In this document: positions 28,865-40,500 of the stretch, one piece after another
Layout of the letters: each line of letters begins with the position of its first letter
Position numbering within the stretch: the stretch's first letter is position 1
Source of the DNA: Dichetophora obliterata
Taxonomy: Eukaryota > Arthropoda > Insecta > Diptera > Sciomyzidae
Assembly (NCBI GenBank): GCA_963920525.1
Contig: OY986436.1
Coordinates: forward strand, 26,983,318 to 27,047,317
Direction of reading: 5' to 3'
DNA: 64,000 nt
The notes under the pieces: generated by a model
Database searches by the model: none
Told to the model about the DNA's origin: nothing
Seen by the model: the letters and a program-made list of their open reading frames with translations, nothing else
Program-made: the position numbers and the translations under genes

Positions 28865-29556
28865 AGGACGAGAGTTGCTACCTACAGTATTCTATCGATA
28901 TGAACAGTTTGGGACGGAAAATATTAAAATTTGGAACATTTCAAGATTAGCGACAACTCGCTAATTATTTGTTTATATTATTATATATTATATATTAAAT
29001 CAAAATTTAAAAATTTTTTAGGCCTCTCGCAATTGGTTAAGGAGTTACAAGCCTTCAAAGTTGGAACAAATGGCTTCAAAATCTAGCTTTTTTTCAGTTT
29101 TCCAACAAAACTAAGTTTTATGGGTAAAAAAGGAAGATAATATGACTCAACCAGCAAAGAATATACAAAATTAGGCTTATACAGCTAATTCTCTAAGCTG
29201 CTTTGCAGTGTAAACACCCAAAAAATTAAGTAATTTTTGTATTTTGAGGTACAAATAGTACGTTGCATAGACTCCTAAGCAGCTTTCTTCATCAAACTTC
29301 GAAAATGTTTGAATTTTGTATTTTATTGCAATTTTTTTGTCGCTTACTTTCTCAACTGAGAGTTATTTCAGCTGCTTTGCAGTTCTTACTTGCATTTAAT
29401 TAAATTTTATTTACCATTTAATAATTGCCTTTGTCGGCATTCGATTCCTGACATCCCTGATTTGTTTGAGCTATGTTATTGGAACGAAGATTTTTGTTTA
29501 TTTATACACTTAGCTTGAAGTGCGAAATTAGCAACAACTGAACTATTAAGCAGCTT
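28865..29556. other. no gene; scattered AAGCTGCTTT motifs
   Basis: AT-rich. CAGCTGCTTTGCAG and AAGCAGCTT phrases recur and lead into the palindrome at 29557, so this may be the older outer part of the same repeat. Confidence 0.45.
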
Positions 29557-29905
29557 AGCAAAATTAGTTCAAATATTCTTTATAATTCCATTTAAAGCTG
29601 CTTACAGGGGAAAAATAAGGTCCATGGCACTTCAAAGCTGCATAGTGGTTAGCTGTGGAACTTGTCGCACTTAAAGCTGTTTTATGGTACGTTGTGGTAC
29701 TTGTTGCACCTGAAGCTGCTTTTTGGGATAAATTTCAGGAAAAATAACCTATAGTTCCACAACGTACCATTAAGCAGCTTAAAATGCGATAAGTTCCACA
29801 GCTAACCATAAAGCAGCTTTGAAGTGCCATGGAGCTTCTTTTTCCCCTGTAAGCAGCTTTAAAGGGAATTATTAAGAAGATTGGGACTAATTTTGCTGGT
29901 TGGGG
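29557..29905. repeat. about 345-bp near-perfect palindrome
   Basis: 29557-29724 and 29735-29905 are reverse complements sharing TAGCAAAATTAGT, TTTAAAGCTGCTTACAGGGG, CCATGGCACTTCAAAGCTGC, GGTTAGCTGTGGAACTT and GGTACGTTGTGG, with AAGCTGCTTT spaced about every 40-50 bp. The centre is at about 29730. The RNA would form a hairpin of about 165 bp. No coding capacity. Confidence 0.85.
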
Positions 29906-30049
29906 AGTATCTATTTAACGAGTTATCAAATCTATGCATTACATTTTAAGATATAACTTTTAATACTTTAAACCTTTTTATATTTAAAATCGTGCGGATT
30001 TTTCCAAATTTAATGAAACAAATTAAATGGAAGTTTACTTTTTTTAATA

Positions 30050-30290
30050 GAAGGACTTCGGCCGTTGCTAAGGTATTGCAACCCTCACTAAATCCAACAC
30101 TGGCTTCGCTGCCTACAGTACTTCAGGATATAATTATCTTTTTAATACTTCTCTTTTTGGAGAAACCGCATATTACAGACTTTTAGTCGGCCGATAGTTA
30201 AATTGGTTTTCATGTGGGCATGGTCCTAATGGAAGTCCGCACACCTACCGATTGAAGCAAGCACAACTGAAAAATCAAATGGGAGGGCAG
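30050..30290 (+). repeat. GC-rich dispersed module plus possible tRNA-like head
   Basis: 30055-30150 matches the right arm at 9360-9470 (CTTCGGCCG, CCAACACTGGCTTCGCTG, CTACAGTACTTC, ATAATTATCTTT). It is followed at 30187 by GTCGGCCGATAGTTAAATTGG, which loosely resembles a tRNA 5' half with a box A, but I find no convincing box B. The order is the same as at 9360-9560, suggesting a composite SINE. Confidence 0.5.
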
Positions 30291-31435
30291 ATTTTCACTT
30301 GATTTAAAAGTCTGCCAACTATCTGTAGACTGTCGAGTGCTTATGTCGTACTATATTAATGCGCACATTAGCCGATTAAATAGTTAGCCAACTGTTAGCC
30401 ATTTTGTTTGTTTTTGTTTATTTTATTTTTCGTTGAAAAGTTTTGCTTTTGCAGTATGAATGGGGATAAGATAAGTGTTGCATTTTGCAGATTGCAAATG
30501 GGGATAAACAAGTTTTAATAACTAAAACGTGGCCAAGCCAGCAACTAAAACTTCACCAATATTATTTTTCTTCATATTTCAGGCACTTTTTCCAAATTTA
30601 TTATATATTAATTTATTGCTTGCTATTAGCAAATTTTTATTTTTATCTGACTCCACTTTGGTGCCTTCAAAGATGACCTTTCCCATTGTACATAATACGC
30701 GAGGGCAATGCGTGCGAGATTTCGTTATACAATCGTCGCACACGCTCTCTATTATACTTTACACAGTATCTCCACTTACAATTGGGCCTATTCTGCACAA
30801 TCTGTTAGTTTTTCAATATAATAGCTGCGTTCCATTCGCTTCAAAATAATCCAGATTATTTTTTTTTTACATGCAAAGCAAAAACAAAAATAATAATCCT
30901 ATAACAAATAGGATTATTTTTGCTATCTATATAAAATTGTGATATAGCCTTTAAAAAATTTTAAACACAGGTGCCGCACCTGTATATTTTTATGAGCTGT
31001 CATTAAATTTTTTGAATTATTTGTTTGTTTGATACAATGACTATTAGGTAGCCACGACAGCTACCTATTTTCTCACGAGCTGCGACCATCGAATGTTAAA
31101 CAAAACCGCGTGTGTCACACACATTGGACGCATTCAATTATTTATATAATTGCAAAATATTAATAATTAAGTTAAATAATTTACAATTTTTCTGACGTTT
31201 AGAGTAAAACACATTCAGAGAAAAACATCGTTCACTAAGGTATCGCTACCATAACAGTTCACAACAATTTTGAACGACACACGTTCTCATGACATCTAAC
31301 AGTTATTGTATCATGATTGCTTGTTTGAATTTAATTTTGACTGCAACGGTAGTGCCCTCTATGAGTCGTTTTTCTTGCCGTTCCTTTGATAAAATTTGTT
31401 ATCGCGATTATATTAAGGTGAAGGGAATGCAGCTA
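30291..31435. other. repeat-bearing spacer, no gene
   Basis: AT-rich. 31125-31262 is related to 17085-17182 (ending GGTATCGCTACCATAACAG). A small hairpin TAGGTAGC...GCTACCTA lies near 31047-31069. No gene is recognised. Confidence 0.5.
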
Positions 31436-31758
31436 ATGTGTCCAGCCAGAGCCAAGAACAGCCAGATTTGACTCTACGTTATTAAGTTTGTGTGAACACT
31501 ACTTACTTACTTAGTTGGCGCTACAACCGTATGTCGGTCTTGGCCTCACCTAAGAATTTGCGCCAGCCATTTCTATCTTTCGCTTGCTGGCGCCAGTTGG
31601 AAATTCCAAGCTTCGTCAGGTTGTCCTCTACTTGGTCTTTCCAACGAAGATGCGGTCGTCCTCTTCTGCGTTGACCGCCGCTGGGTACCGAATCGAATGT
31701 TTTCTTCACTGGAGCATCGTCTTTCAATGTGTCCAGCCAGAGCCAAGAACAGCCAGAT
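31436..31758 (-). mobile_element. RTE-type LINE 3' fragment with long target duplication
   Basis: Minus-strand 31727-31521 encodes the conserved RTE C-terminal block (RRRGRPHLRWKDQVEDNLTK, then GISNWRQQAKDRNGWR and EAKTD). The 3' end carries a simple tail, seen on the plus strand as TACTTACTTACTTA (31499-31512). The insert (31499-31725) is flanked by a duplicated host sequence starting AATGTGTCCAGCCAGAGCCA: the left copy is 31436-31498, and the right copy starts at 31726 but is split by another element after AGCCAGAT, resuming at 32900. The two copies differ at only a few bases. Heavily 5'-truncated. Confidence 0.85.
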
Positions 31759-32891
31759 CATGGCAGAATAACCAGGTAGGGTAAAAAGATTCACCACACC
31801 GACAGCTAATGTCAAAATCATGTCAAAATCACAAAATACAGTGCTGCCGTATTTTCAAAGAAAAATCCATGATTGAATCATTAAGGGTATTCACAGTTGA
31901 GTGGTTTTCAGTGTGGCTAAAAAACCCCGTATTATTAATACCATACTTTACTAACCTGTTTTCTATACCAATGTTGTTGTTTTAGATGAAAGCTCTACAA
32001 ACCAAAAGTCTCATAGTTTTAAGTAGCCCAATGAGATGTTTGATGAACGTGATTTTTAAAGTTCCATTAACAGGTGTTGCTTTATGTGTTTTTACAGCAG
32101 TTTGACTGTTTCTTTGTATTTCGTTTGTTTTCCAATAAGCTAATTAGATTCGTTTGCTTAGTTTCGTTTGTTGTGTATGTGTTTTTTTTGTGTGCATGTA
32201 TTTTCACATGTGATGTAGGCTGGTCCATGGCATATGGACAGAGGTAGCTGCAGCGCTGACTGTGCTCTCTTTCCATACTACCATGTCTGTCAAATTCAGC
32301 TGTGTGACGAATGGAAACAAAAGAAAAGAAATAAAAAGTTTTCCTTCGTTTTGACATTTCCGGCAGTATGCTCTCATCTGGTGCATGTACCTGTATTCTT
32401 CTACCATGGGCTGCATATTTATGCGCACTGAGATCGGAATCTGTTAAATATTATTCTTTATACTAAACTGGAAAACGGGGAAGCACAAGTTTTTATTTTT
32501 AAGCAAAATTTGAAGCAGTGTCTTAGAATTTGCTGATGTAATAAGGTAGATTGAGCCATTTGCTCTAATTTCATTGTTTCAAACAGTCACGCTTTTGTTT
32601 TTTTGATTTTTTTTTAATTAATATTTATATTAAAATTAAGATTTAAAAATACAAAAAATAATGGGCAATAATAAATTAGTGAAAATAAAACTTTAAAATC
32701 ACATAAAAACTTATTTGTTTCATTATATATATATTTTTTCTTACTTTATCCCATTTACCCTAGTATAAATTCCCCTCAAAGCATTTGTCTCACAATAATC
32801 AACAATACTAAAAAGTTGCACCGCTAAAATTAATTTTGACATTAGCTGTCGGTGTGGTGAATCTCTTTACCCTACTGGTTATTCTGCCATG
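31759..32891. mobile_element. 1133-bp P- or hAT-like element, 8-bp TSD, about 58-bp TIRs
   Basis: Terminal inverted repeats begin CATGGCAGAATAACCAG and continue through GATTCACCACACCGACAGCT; the two ends match over about 58 bp with one indel and one substitution. Perfect 8-bp target duplications AGCCAGAT flank it (31751-31758 and 32892-32899). The CATG start and 8-bp duplication fit P-superfamily elements; hAT is the alternative. There is no transposase, and the interior carries other repeat pieces (CTTCTACCATGGG near 32395). Its right end lies 206 bp upstream of the Nol10 start codon. Confidence 0.85.
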
Positions 32892-33097
32892 AGCCAGATT
32901 TGATTCTACGTTATTAGGTTTGTGTGAACACGCCAATACAAAATTATCATCAATCATTGTGAATGCATTGCAAATTTTGGGCATTTTGACATTTGGTTTG
33001 AACACACGTGCGGCTGCCGCAAACAAGTGTTTACATTTTACCAACTATAACAATTTTTATCAATTTTATATATTTTTATTAAAGAAATGCACTAAAT

Positions 33098-35871
33098 ATG
33101 TTTGTCAACGAAGTAAATGAAGTGAAAATTTATAATTTAAGCGCAGGGAAGTCGGTGCCAGATGTAAGTAGCTACAATGATGCTAAGTAACCAGAAATTC
33201 ATCTTTGGAGCATCTTTGGAGCGCCAGCAGGAAGTTTTGCAAATATTAATTTTTTATTTATTTTAGTGGCTGACGGACCGCCGAAAGCGCTCAAAATTGA
33301 TGAAAAAAGTAGATTCAAGACGGCAAATTGAGTTAATACAAGAATTCGATATGCCAAGTGTATGCACAAGCATACGCATGAGTCCGGATCAGCAGTATAT
33401 ACTCGCTACTGGCACCTACAAACCGCGCGTGAAATGCTTCGAAGTGTGCAATCTTAGTTTAAAGTTTGAGCGATGTTTCGACTCTGAGGTTACCACATTC
33501 GAAGTCATCAGCGATGATTATAGTAAAATGGTTAGGGACAAAATTTATTCATACATAATTTCTTGATGTATAAAAATAACTAAAAAAACGAATAATTGTT
33601 AATTATTTTAAAGGTGTTCCTGCAATCTGACCGCTTTGTGGAAATTCATGCTGCTCATGGACGACATTATCGCTTAAGAATACCGCGATTTGGCAGAGAC
33701 ATGAAGTATCACAAGCCATCTTGTGATTTATTTATCGTTGGCACCAGCAGTGTAAGCAGTCATAACCAGCTTGAACACTTAGTGATGCAAGTTAATAAAT
33801 TGTACAAATATTTTATTTATTTTACTAACGTATTCAGGATATCTATCGCCTTAATTTGGAGCGTGGCCAGTTTTTACAACCTTATGAAACTGAGTCCAGT
33901 TGCTTAAATGCATGTGATGTCAATCCGGAGCACCATCTGTTAATGGTGGGCACTAATGAAGGTACTGTGGAAGCCTGGGATCCACGTTCAAAAACACGCT
34001 GTGCCACGCTTGATGTGGCCATCAAATTGCCGGGTACAAAAGAATTTCCATCGGTTGGTTTATGGCTCAACAAAATTTTCAGTTTTATTAATATTATTTT
34101 ACGTTAACTTGCAGATAACTGCAATAAAATCTAAAAACGGTCTACAAATGGGCGTTGGCACCGCTTCGGGACATGTGTTACTCTATGATGTGCGTTCACG
34201 TAATCCACTGCTTATAAAGGATCATCTCAATAAGCTGCCTATAAAAAAAATTGAGTTCAATACCAGTCAAAAGGCTGTATATTCAATGGATGGCGCTATG
34301 TTAAAATTGTGGCATGAAAATAATGTTTGTATTTATTTTTAATGGCAATTATTTTTTATGGTTTTTATATAATGCTTATTTTTAGGGCAAACAAATTGCT
34401 TACATTGAGTCCATGTCCACATATAATGACTTCTGCACAATACCCGAATCGGGCATGCTTTTTCTGGCACAGGAGGAGGTTAAAATGTTGACATACTATG
34501 TGCCTGCTATGGGTCCTGCGCCGCGTTGGTGCTCATTTTTGGATAATCTTACAGAAGAAATCGAGTCTGAGGTTTGTTGGAAATTAAAAAAAAATTAGAA
34601 TTTCTCTTTGTAAAATACTGTTTACACTTATTTTGGTGTTCAGGTTGTTGAAAATATGTATGATGACTATCAATTCGTGACCCAAAAGGAACTGGAGGAA
34701 CTTGGTCTGGAGCATCTGATCGGTTCGAATCTACTTAAGAGTTATATGCATGGGTAAGTGAATTGTTTCGCTCAATCAATGTCCATATAAATGTTATAAT
34801 TTTCGCTTTTCTTCCCACCCATCCGTTAGCCACTTCATCGATGTGCGCTTGTATAACAAAGCCAAAGCTGTCGTCGAACCATTCGCCTTTGATCGCTTTC
34901 GCAAGGAAAAAATACGCAAAGAAATTGAGAATGCGCGTCAGCCACGTTTACAAATTAACCAGCATTTGCCCAAAGTTAATCAAGAATTGGCACTTAAACT
35001 TATGGATGAACAGGCTAATCCAGCACCTGCTGCAAAAGCCAAAAAAACGCCCAACCTCTTGGAGGATAGTCGTTTCAAGGCTATGTTCGAAAATGCTGAT
35101 TTTACCATCAATCGCAATGCTGAAGAATTTAAAATGTTGGCGCCAGTACTCAATCGTCTAGAGAAATCAAAGGTCAAGGAACTGAAGCAACGCATTGAAG
35201 TGGCACGCGTTGCTGAGCTGCATGCCGACGAGGCTAAGCCGCACGAAGAAAGTGATAATGATGAGGATCTATTTGGTTTCGACAAGAATGATAACGAAAG
35301 TGATGAACAAAACTCAGAAGAATCTTCGGATGATGAAAACGTGCGCGAGTTTTCTAAGGAGATGAAGAAGGCTTACAAAGATGTCAAGCGGCAGCGAGAA
35401 GATGAACAGGAACAGAAAGGTGAAGAAGAAGAAGAGGTTGTAGAGGAAGCAATGGACGATTCTGTGCAATTCGCGCCTAATGTCATTAAGCAAAATGACA
35501 GGTTTACAAAAAATACCAAAAACATGTCGGCAGCAACTAATGCGACGTTTGTCAATCCAAATAAATTTGAAATGATTTCAGTCGATCATCGAGATCATCT
35601 TGACATCAATGGCTTTAATAGAGCTGCGATGTTGGCTTCCACCAGTGTTAGCCTACAAAATCGTATCCGCATGGAAGAGCAGCAAAGCGCACAAGTTCAG
35701 AGTATTGGCAATTCTTTAGGCAATCGTCAGATGTCCTTCGATCTGAGGAAACCATTGGTGACGCGCCACATGAAGAAACGTCAATACGATATGAAAAAGC
35801 ATAGCGAAGAACGCAAAAGATTCATACGACCGATTAAATCATTAAAATTAAAAAAAGTTAATTTTAAGTAA
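33098..35871 (+). CDS. Nol10: Nol10/ENP2 nucleolar WD-repeat protein, eight exons
   Basis: Exons 33098-33163, 33267-33530, 33614-33751, 33838-34053, 34115-34324, 34386-34571, 34644-34753 and 34830-35871: 2232 nt, 743 residues, all GT-AG introns of about 60-105 bp. NOL10 (yeast Enp2) works in 40S ribosome biogenesis in the nucleolus. The N-terminal half is a beta-propeller ([76 protein letters not shown]), followed by [13 protein letters not shown] and the family block [15 protein letters not shown]. The C-terminal third is acidic (runs of E/D around residues 480-560) and ends in a very basic tail, as in the family. The intact frame suggests a functional gene, probably the counterpart of Drosophila l(2)34Fd. 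Confidence 0.95.
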
Positions 35872-36689
35872 ATACCATTTAAGTAGTTCCTTTTTTTTTC
35901 TTAAATCAATTAAGTTTGTATAAATGTTAATAATTACAAAAACTATATGAACAACTTTGTGTGATTTATGCTACTTTCATTGTATAAGTAGTGCAATGAA
36001 AGAATTGTGTAATTTTCTAGAAGAGCATTGACTTTGAAGCAGAAAAATAAAAATCATGAAACGCGCAGGATCGAAATGGAAAGCCGGTCTGCGCCATTTT
36101 CTAATCAAGTCGATATGAGACTGCAAGTACTTTCAGTCGGAGAGGAAAAGGAGGATAATCGCTAAGTTACAAAAGAACGGGTAACTTACGGAGTTGCAAC
36201 TGGAGTGGTATCTGCATTCTACCAGCATTTGCAAAAATAATGGTATTAATAGCATTAAATAAAGTAAAAGATCACCTCGACTCGACATCGATCGAGCTGA
36301 TTTTTTTGCCAGATTCATCATGCATTAATCATATTATCTCTTCATCGTAGTGTTCATCGTTAAACCCTCACCCGGACAAGATGATTAAACCCTAACATGC
36401 AAACTCTTCAACCTAAGAGATCTGTGTCGTAGTAGCCAAACTGATACATAGCCTCAACATAGATCAAAATCTTCCATTCGTGTTCTTTGTATTCGGGCCC
36501 GTTATCGAAAATTGAGCCGGTTTATATCTATAACGATAATTTCATCAGAAGGAAAGAAGATTTTAAGACTTCTAGCCGCCATTTTGAGCAAAAGTTGTGT
36601 AAAATTTCATAAAAAAATAATCAAAAAAATTGGGTGTATTTTTTATGCTGAAATCGTTATTTTTAGAATATTAAAATAATTTTTTTTAT
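35872..36689. other. Nol10 3' flank, no gene
   Basis: A polyadenylation signal AATAAA at 36046-36051 is a plausible end for the Nol10 transcript. The rest is unique-looking spacer. Confidence 0.5.
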
Positions 36690-37965
36690 TTAATTTTTGT
36701 GTAAATAAAATACTTCGTTTGTTATTTTTATACACAAATTTTTAAACTTTTTAGAAATACTAAGTTTTTTAGGTAATATAAACACTATAAAATTTTTAAC
36801 TTCTTTTGGCGTTTTCACAGTTTTTAGACAATTTAATGACCTACTTTGGATACTACATTTTGTAGTATCATAAACAATCCATGAAGTATAGAAAATACAA
36901 AGAATTCTCCTAGCATAGTTTTCAAACGTTTTAAACAAATTATAGTCTGCAAAGACAAATGTAAAATTTTACATCTAAAATAATTTTAAATTTCCATTAC
37001 ACTAAAATATTGAAATTGAAATACACGAAAATTTTAAACTACATCGAACTACAACTACGAAGTGTAGTTAAAATGTATAAAAAGCATTAATTTTTTGTTA
37101 TCTTTTACACTTTTTAGAAAAATTTTTAACTCTACGTTTTGAAGTGTGTACAAAAAAATACACATCCAAAAATTTTTGTGCATAAAAACACTCTTTTTAT
37201 TTTATCAAATATACCTTTAATAATTGTGTAATTTTTTATTTTGCACTCATTGAAGTGCTTAAAAAATATTAAAAAAAATTTCTTTATTTGATTTAAGCGG
37301 GGCGCATATTTATAGGATAACGTAAAAACAAGCTTTTTATACGTTTCTTATTATTAAAAATTTATTAACATGAACGCATATCGTAAAGTAAAATATCATA
37401 TGTTTTTTTCAAGTCTCATATCAATAAAAACAAAATTAATTTTTTTCATCATATACATCAAACATTTCTGAAAGTGTATTTTATGACACAAAACATATAA
37501 AATATTTTAAAAATGTATTTTATAGACCATAAGGAGTGTATTGAGCATACTATAAAGTAGTTTATTTTATTTATTAGAACCAAAGGAAGTATATAAATTT
37601 GTTTTAAAAGTGTAAAAAATACCCAAAGAAAAACTACATTTTGAACACTGAAAGTAGAGTATCTTGTACACTGAAAGGAGAGTATAAATTTTAATTACAC
37701 CTGAAAAATACTCAAAAAATATGATAAATTTTGTACATAAAAAGGAGTTCGTGTGACTTGCAAAAAATAAATATTTATGTACTTATTATAAAATTAGTAT
37801 TAATTTGTCTAAAAAGTGTTAAAAGTAACCTAAAAGAAGTTTAAAAAAGTATTAAAGAGGTGTATAAGATCTTCCAAAAACAGTCTATATATTTGCCTAA
37901 TATGTGTACAAAAATACCCAAAAAGAAGTGTAAAAATACCCCAAGTTCAAAATGTGGAGCTGAAA
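36690..37965. repeat. foldback element related to 20890-24240
   Basis: Degenerate units with CACTTTTTAGA, GTGTATAAA and ACTACTTT-like phrases occur in one orientation at about 36690-37270 and inverted at about 37480-37965, around an AT-rich centre. It is shorter than the related element at 20890 and lacks its central repeat blocks. The boundaries are approximate. Confidence 0.55.
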
Positions 37966-38416
37966 ATGCTAAATAGTATTAATTTCCCATATTAACCTAT
38001 GCACAAACGCTTTTCGAACAAATTCTCTGAGATAATTTTAGGATCCAAAGGAACTTATCTTAAATATCTGCCAAAATGGATTCCGTTTAGCAAATTAAGA
38101 CCTCCTTTCCAGATATCTCAAAAAATAATTTAGCAAAATTAAAAATTAATCAAAACTATTAATAAATTAATTGTTCTTCATCTTAAAATACTTATTTTTT
38201 GCTTGTTTTTTATGACAAAAAACACAATTGCTAGAATGACCAAAATTAAGTTCTTTAAAATGACTCCATTTTCATTGAAATATTGTACCAAATGTTTTTT
38301 TTTGCTTCAAAATTGTAATACATATTAAAATTTCTTAAAGGTATTTCGTTATCATAAGAACTTAGCCACATTTTTGACGAATTAAATAATCATAAAATGT
38401 TTATCAACTGTTAAGT
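37966..38416. other. AT-rich insertion target region
   Basis: No gene. It ends with AAGT (38413-38416), the left copy of the target duplication of the LTR retrotransposon. Confidence 0.6.
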
Positions 38417-39051
38417 TGTCATGGGCACCTGCATATAGGGAATAATACAGTTTATGAGTACCCTTGTTATTTCCACTAGCGCCCTCTAGTGTGTCAGTGC
38501 ACACAAATTTTTTTGCATTTAGATGTGGCACCTCGGTGACGTTCGAGAACGTTCGGGCAAACAAAATGGCCATACACGGGCTTGAAAGGGAAAAATACCA
38601 ACAAAAATGGTACCACTAGTTTCAGCGGGCATAAACCATTCGGTAAAATGGCGTGATCCGACACGCGCTTGAATCGGTAGCCAATCGGAATTCCGAAACA
38701 AGCGTCGGTTAACGGGATCTTGCCGACGTGTCATACGCAAGTCCAACCCAACCATTACCTACTCCCCTCGGTTATGGTCGATTCCACCGAAAAGGGAGCG
38801 AAGTTGGAAAAACATCGGTAGTTGGCCCATCTAAATGCCATCAAGATGCATGCGAACGCACCCTTTTCAAGTACATGTGGCAACACAGCCAAAGTACGAA
38901 AAATCATCGAACTGAAAAAAATACAACCCTGGGGAGACGTTGCAGTCGCAGAGATTCGCCATTAAAGAGATGGACAGCAAAAAGTGAGTGGCACCAATTA
39001 ATTGATGAAAACGTTTCCACTAACTAGGATGTAACCGGTAGTCCGGTAGAC

Positions 39052-39059
39052 TATAAAAG
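39052..39059 (+). promoter_or_regulatory. LTR TATA box
   Basis: TATAAAAG lies 635 bp into the LTR after a GC-balanced upstream stretch. Transcription would start about 25-30 bp downstream (near 39085), placing about 7.2 kb of untranslated leader before gag. The 3' LTR copy is at 52074-52081. Confidence 0.6.
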
Positions 39060-40132
39060 CAAGGAGAAGAAAATAAGTTGTTTGCACAAACTTTTAAATT
39101 ATATGTAAGAGGTTACGGACTGCCATTGGGAAGAGAAAGTTGGACATTGAAATTAACCGGCAAGATTGTTTTTCGGTTTCTGGATTCTACTACCTCAAAG
39201 GGTAAGATCGTATTTGTCTCGCATCATGGCAGCGCAGAAATGTTTTGCTATGTACGCAACAGAAGTTCATAGATTCATATAAATTAGAATTCCGACAGAG
39301 ATAACGACAACAAGGACAGCAGCAGTCACTAGGTGCGGTGAATAATAACACCGCATCACTACCACCGGTAACAGCAACTCTCAACATAGCGCCGAAAGTG
39401 CCAACCTATGCAGCACACCATAGTGCAGTCACATCTACAGCCCTACATTACCCCAGCAGACAGCGGACAGACAGCACGGCCATCAACATCGCGTACGCAG
39501 CAGCTCGCGAAAAGAAGAAGCTAACGTTTCGCGGCTTGGCAGCTGCTACAAAGAAAAAAAAAAAAACACCGACAAAATCATTGACATCATCCCAACATCA
39601 ACAGCTAAAGCGGCAAAACCAAAGCTGCTATCGTCAACCTCAACGACAGCAACGACAACGACACCACAGCCACTGGAACACCAGCTTTACCACCCCAAAC
39701 CTGCGACCATCAATGTTTGCCACCAACAGCTGCGTCAACAGAGACAACAAGGACAACAGAAGCCAGGTAAGCAGGTGTTCTTCGGCACCGTGTATTAAAA
39801 AGAAAGAAAAAAAAGGTATCCAACTAACCTCCCCGCCTCCAAAGCAGCCAGTTCCGAGAACACCAGAAGAGTCCAACAACAACAAATCCAACAACACCAT
39901 CGTCATCATTATCAGCAGCAGCACCATCGTCAACCCACCGAACGACAGCGCTCGACAGCAATAGCTGCAGCCCACACTACCAACGACATCACCACCACCA
40001 CCATCAACAACAACGACGTCATCACCACCCCCAACGAAAATTGAAAAAAAAAATAAAACCTAAATAAAAGAAGTGAAAACATAGACATTCTAAAAGAAAA
40101 TAAAAACAAACTGAAGAAAAATAAGGAAATAA

Positions 40133-40500
40133 GTCAAAGTGAAAGAAACAATATAAGATAAGTGAAAGAAAACCAAAATAGAAAGCAAAAATATAAAAAT
40201 TAAAATTACCCAAAAATCAAAGTAAAAGAAACAATATAAGATAAGTGAAAGAAAACTAAAATAGAAAGCAAAAATATAAAAATTAAAATTACCCAAAAAT
40301 CAAAGTAAAAGAAACAATATAAGATAAGTGAAAGAAAACTAAAATAGAAAGCAAAAATATAAAAATTAAAATTACCCCAAAAATCAAAGTGAAAGAAACA
40401 ATATAAGATAAGTGAAAGAAAACTAAAATAGAAAGCAAAAATATAAAAATTAAAATTACCCCAAAAATCAAAGTGAAAGAAACAATATAAGAAAAGTGTA
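40133..40500. repeat. A-rich tandem array, 83-85 bp unit
   Basis: About four to five units start GTGAAAGAAACAATATAAGA and contain AGAAAGCAAAAATATAAAAA. The strand asymmetry (almost no T-rich phrases on this strand) creates long spurious minus-strand frames rich in F, L and Y. A copy is in the 3' LTR at about 53155-53522. Confidence 0.85.

Noticed and set aside
39338..39964. 208-codon open frame in each LTR (copy at 52360-52986)
   Set aside because: It starts at GTG with no early ATG and is low-complexity N/Q/S/T from CAA/CAC-rich DNA; it looks like a by-product of base composition.
40133..40500. CRISPR-like array
   Set aside because: Units are contiguous with no unique spacers, and the genome is eukaryotic.
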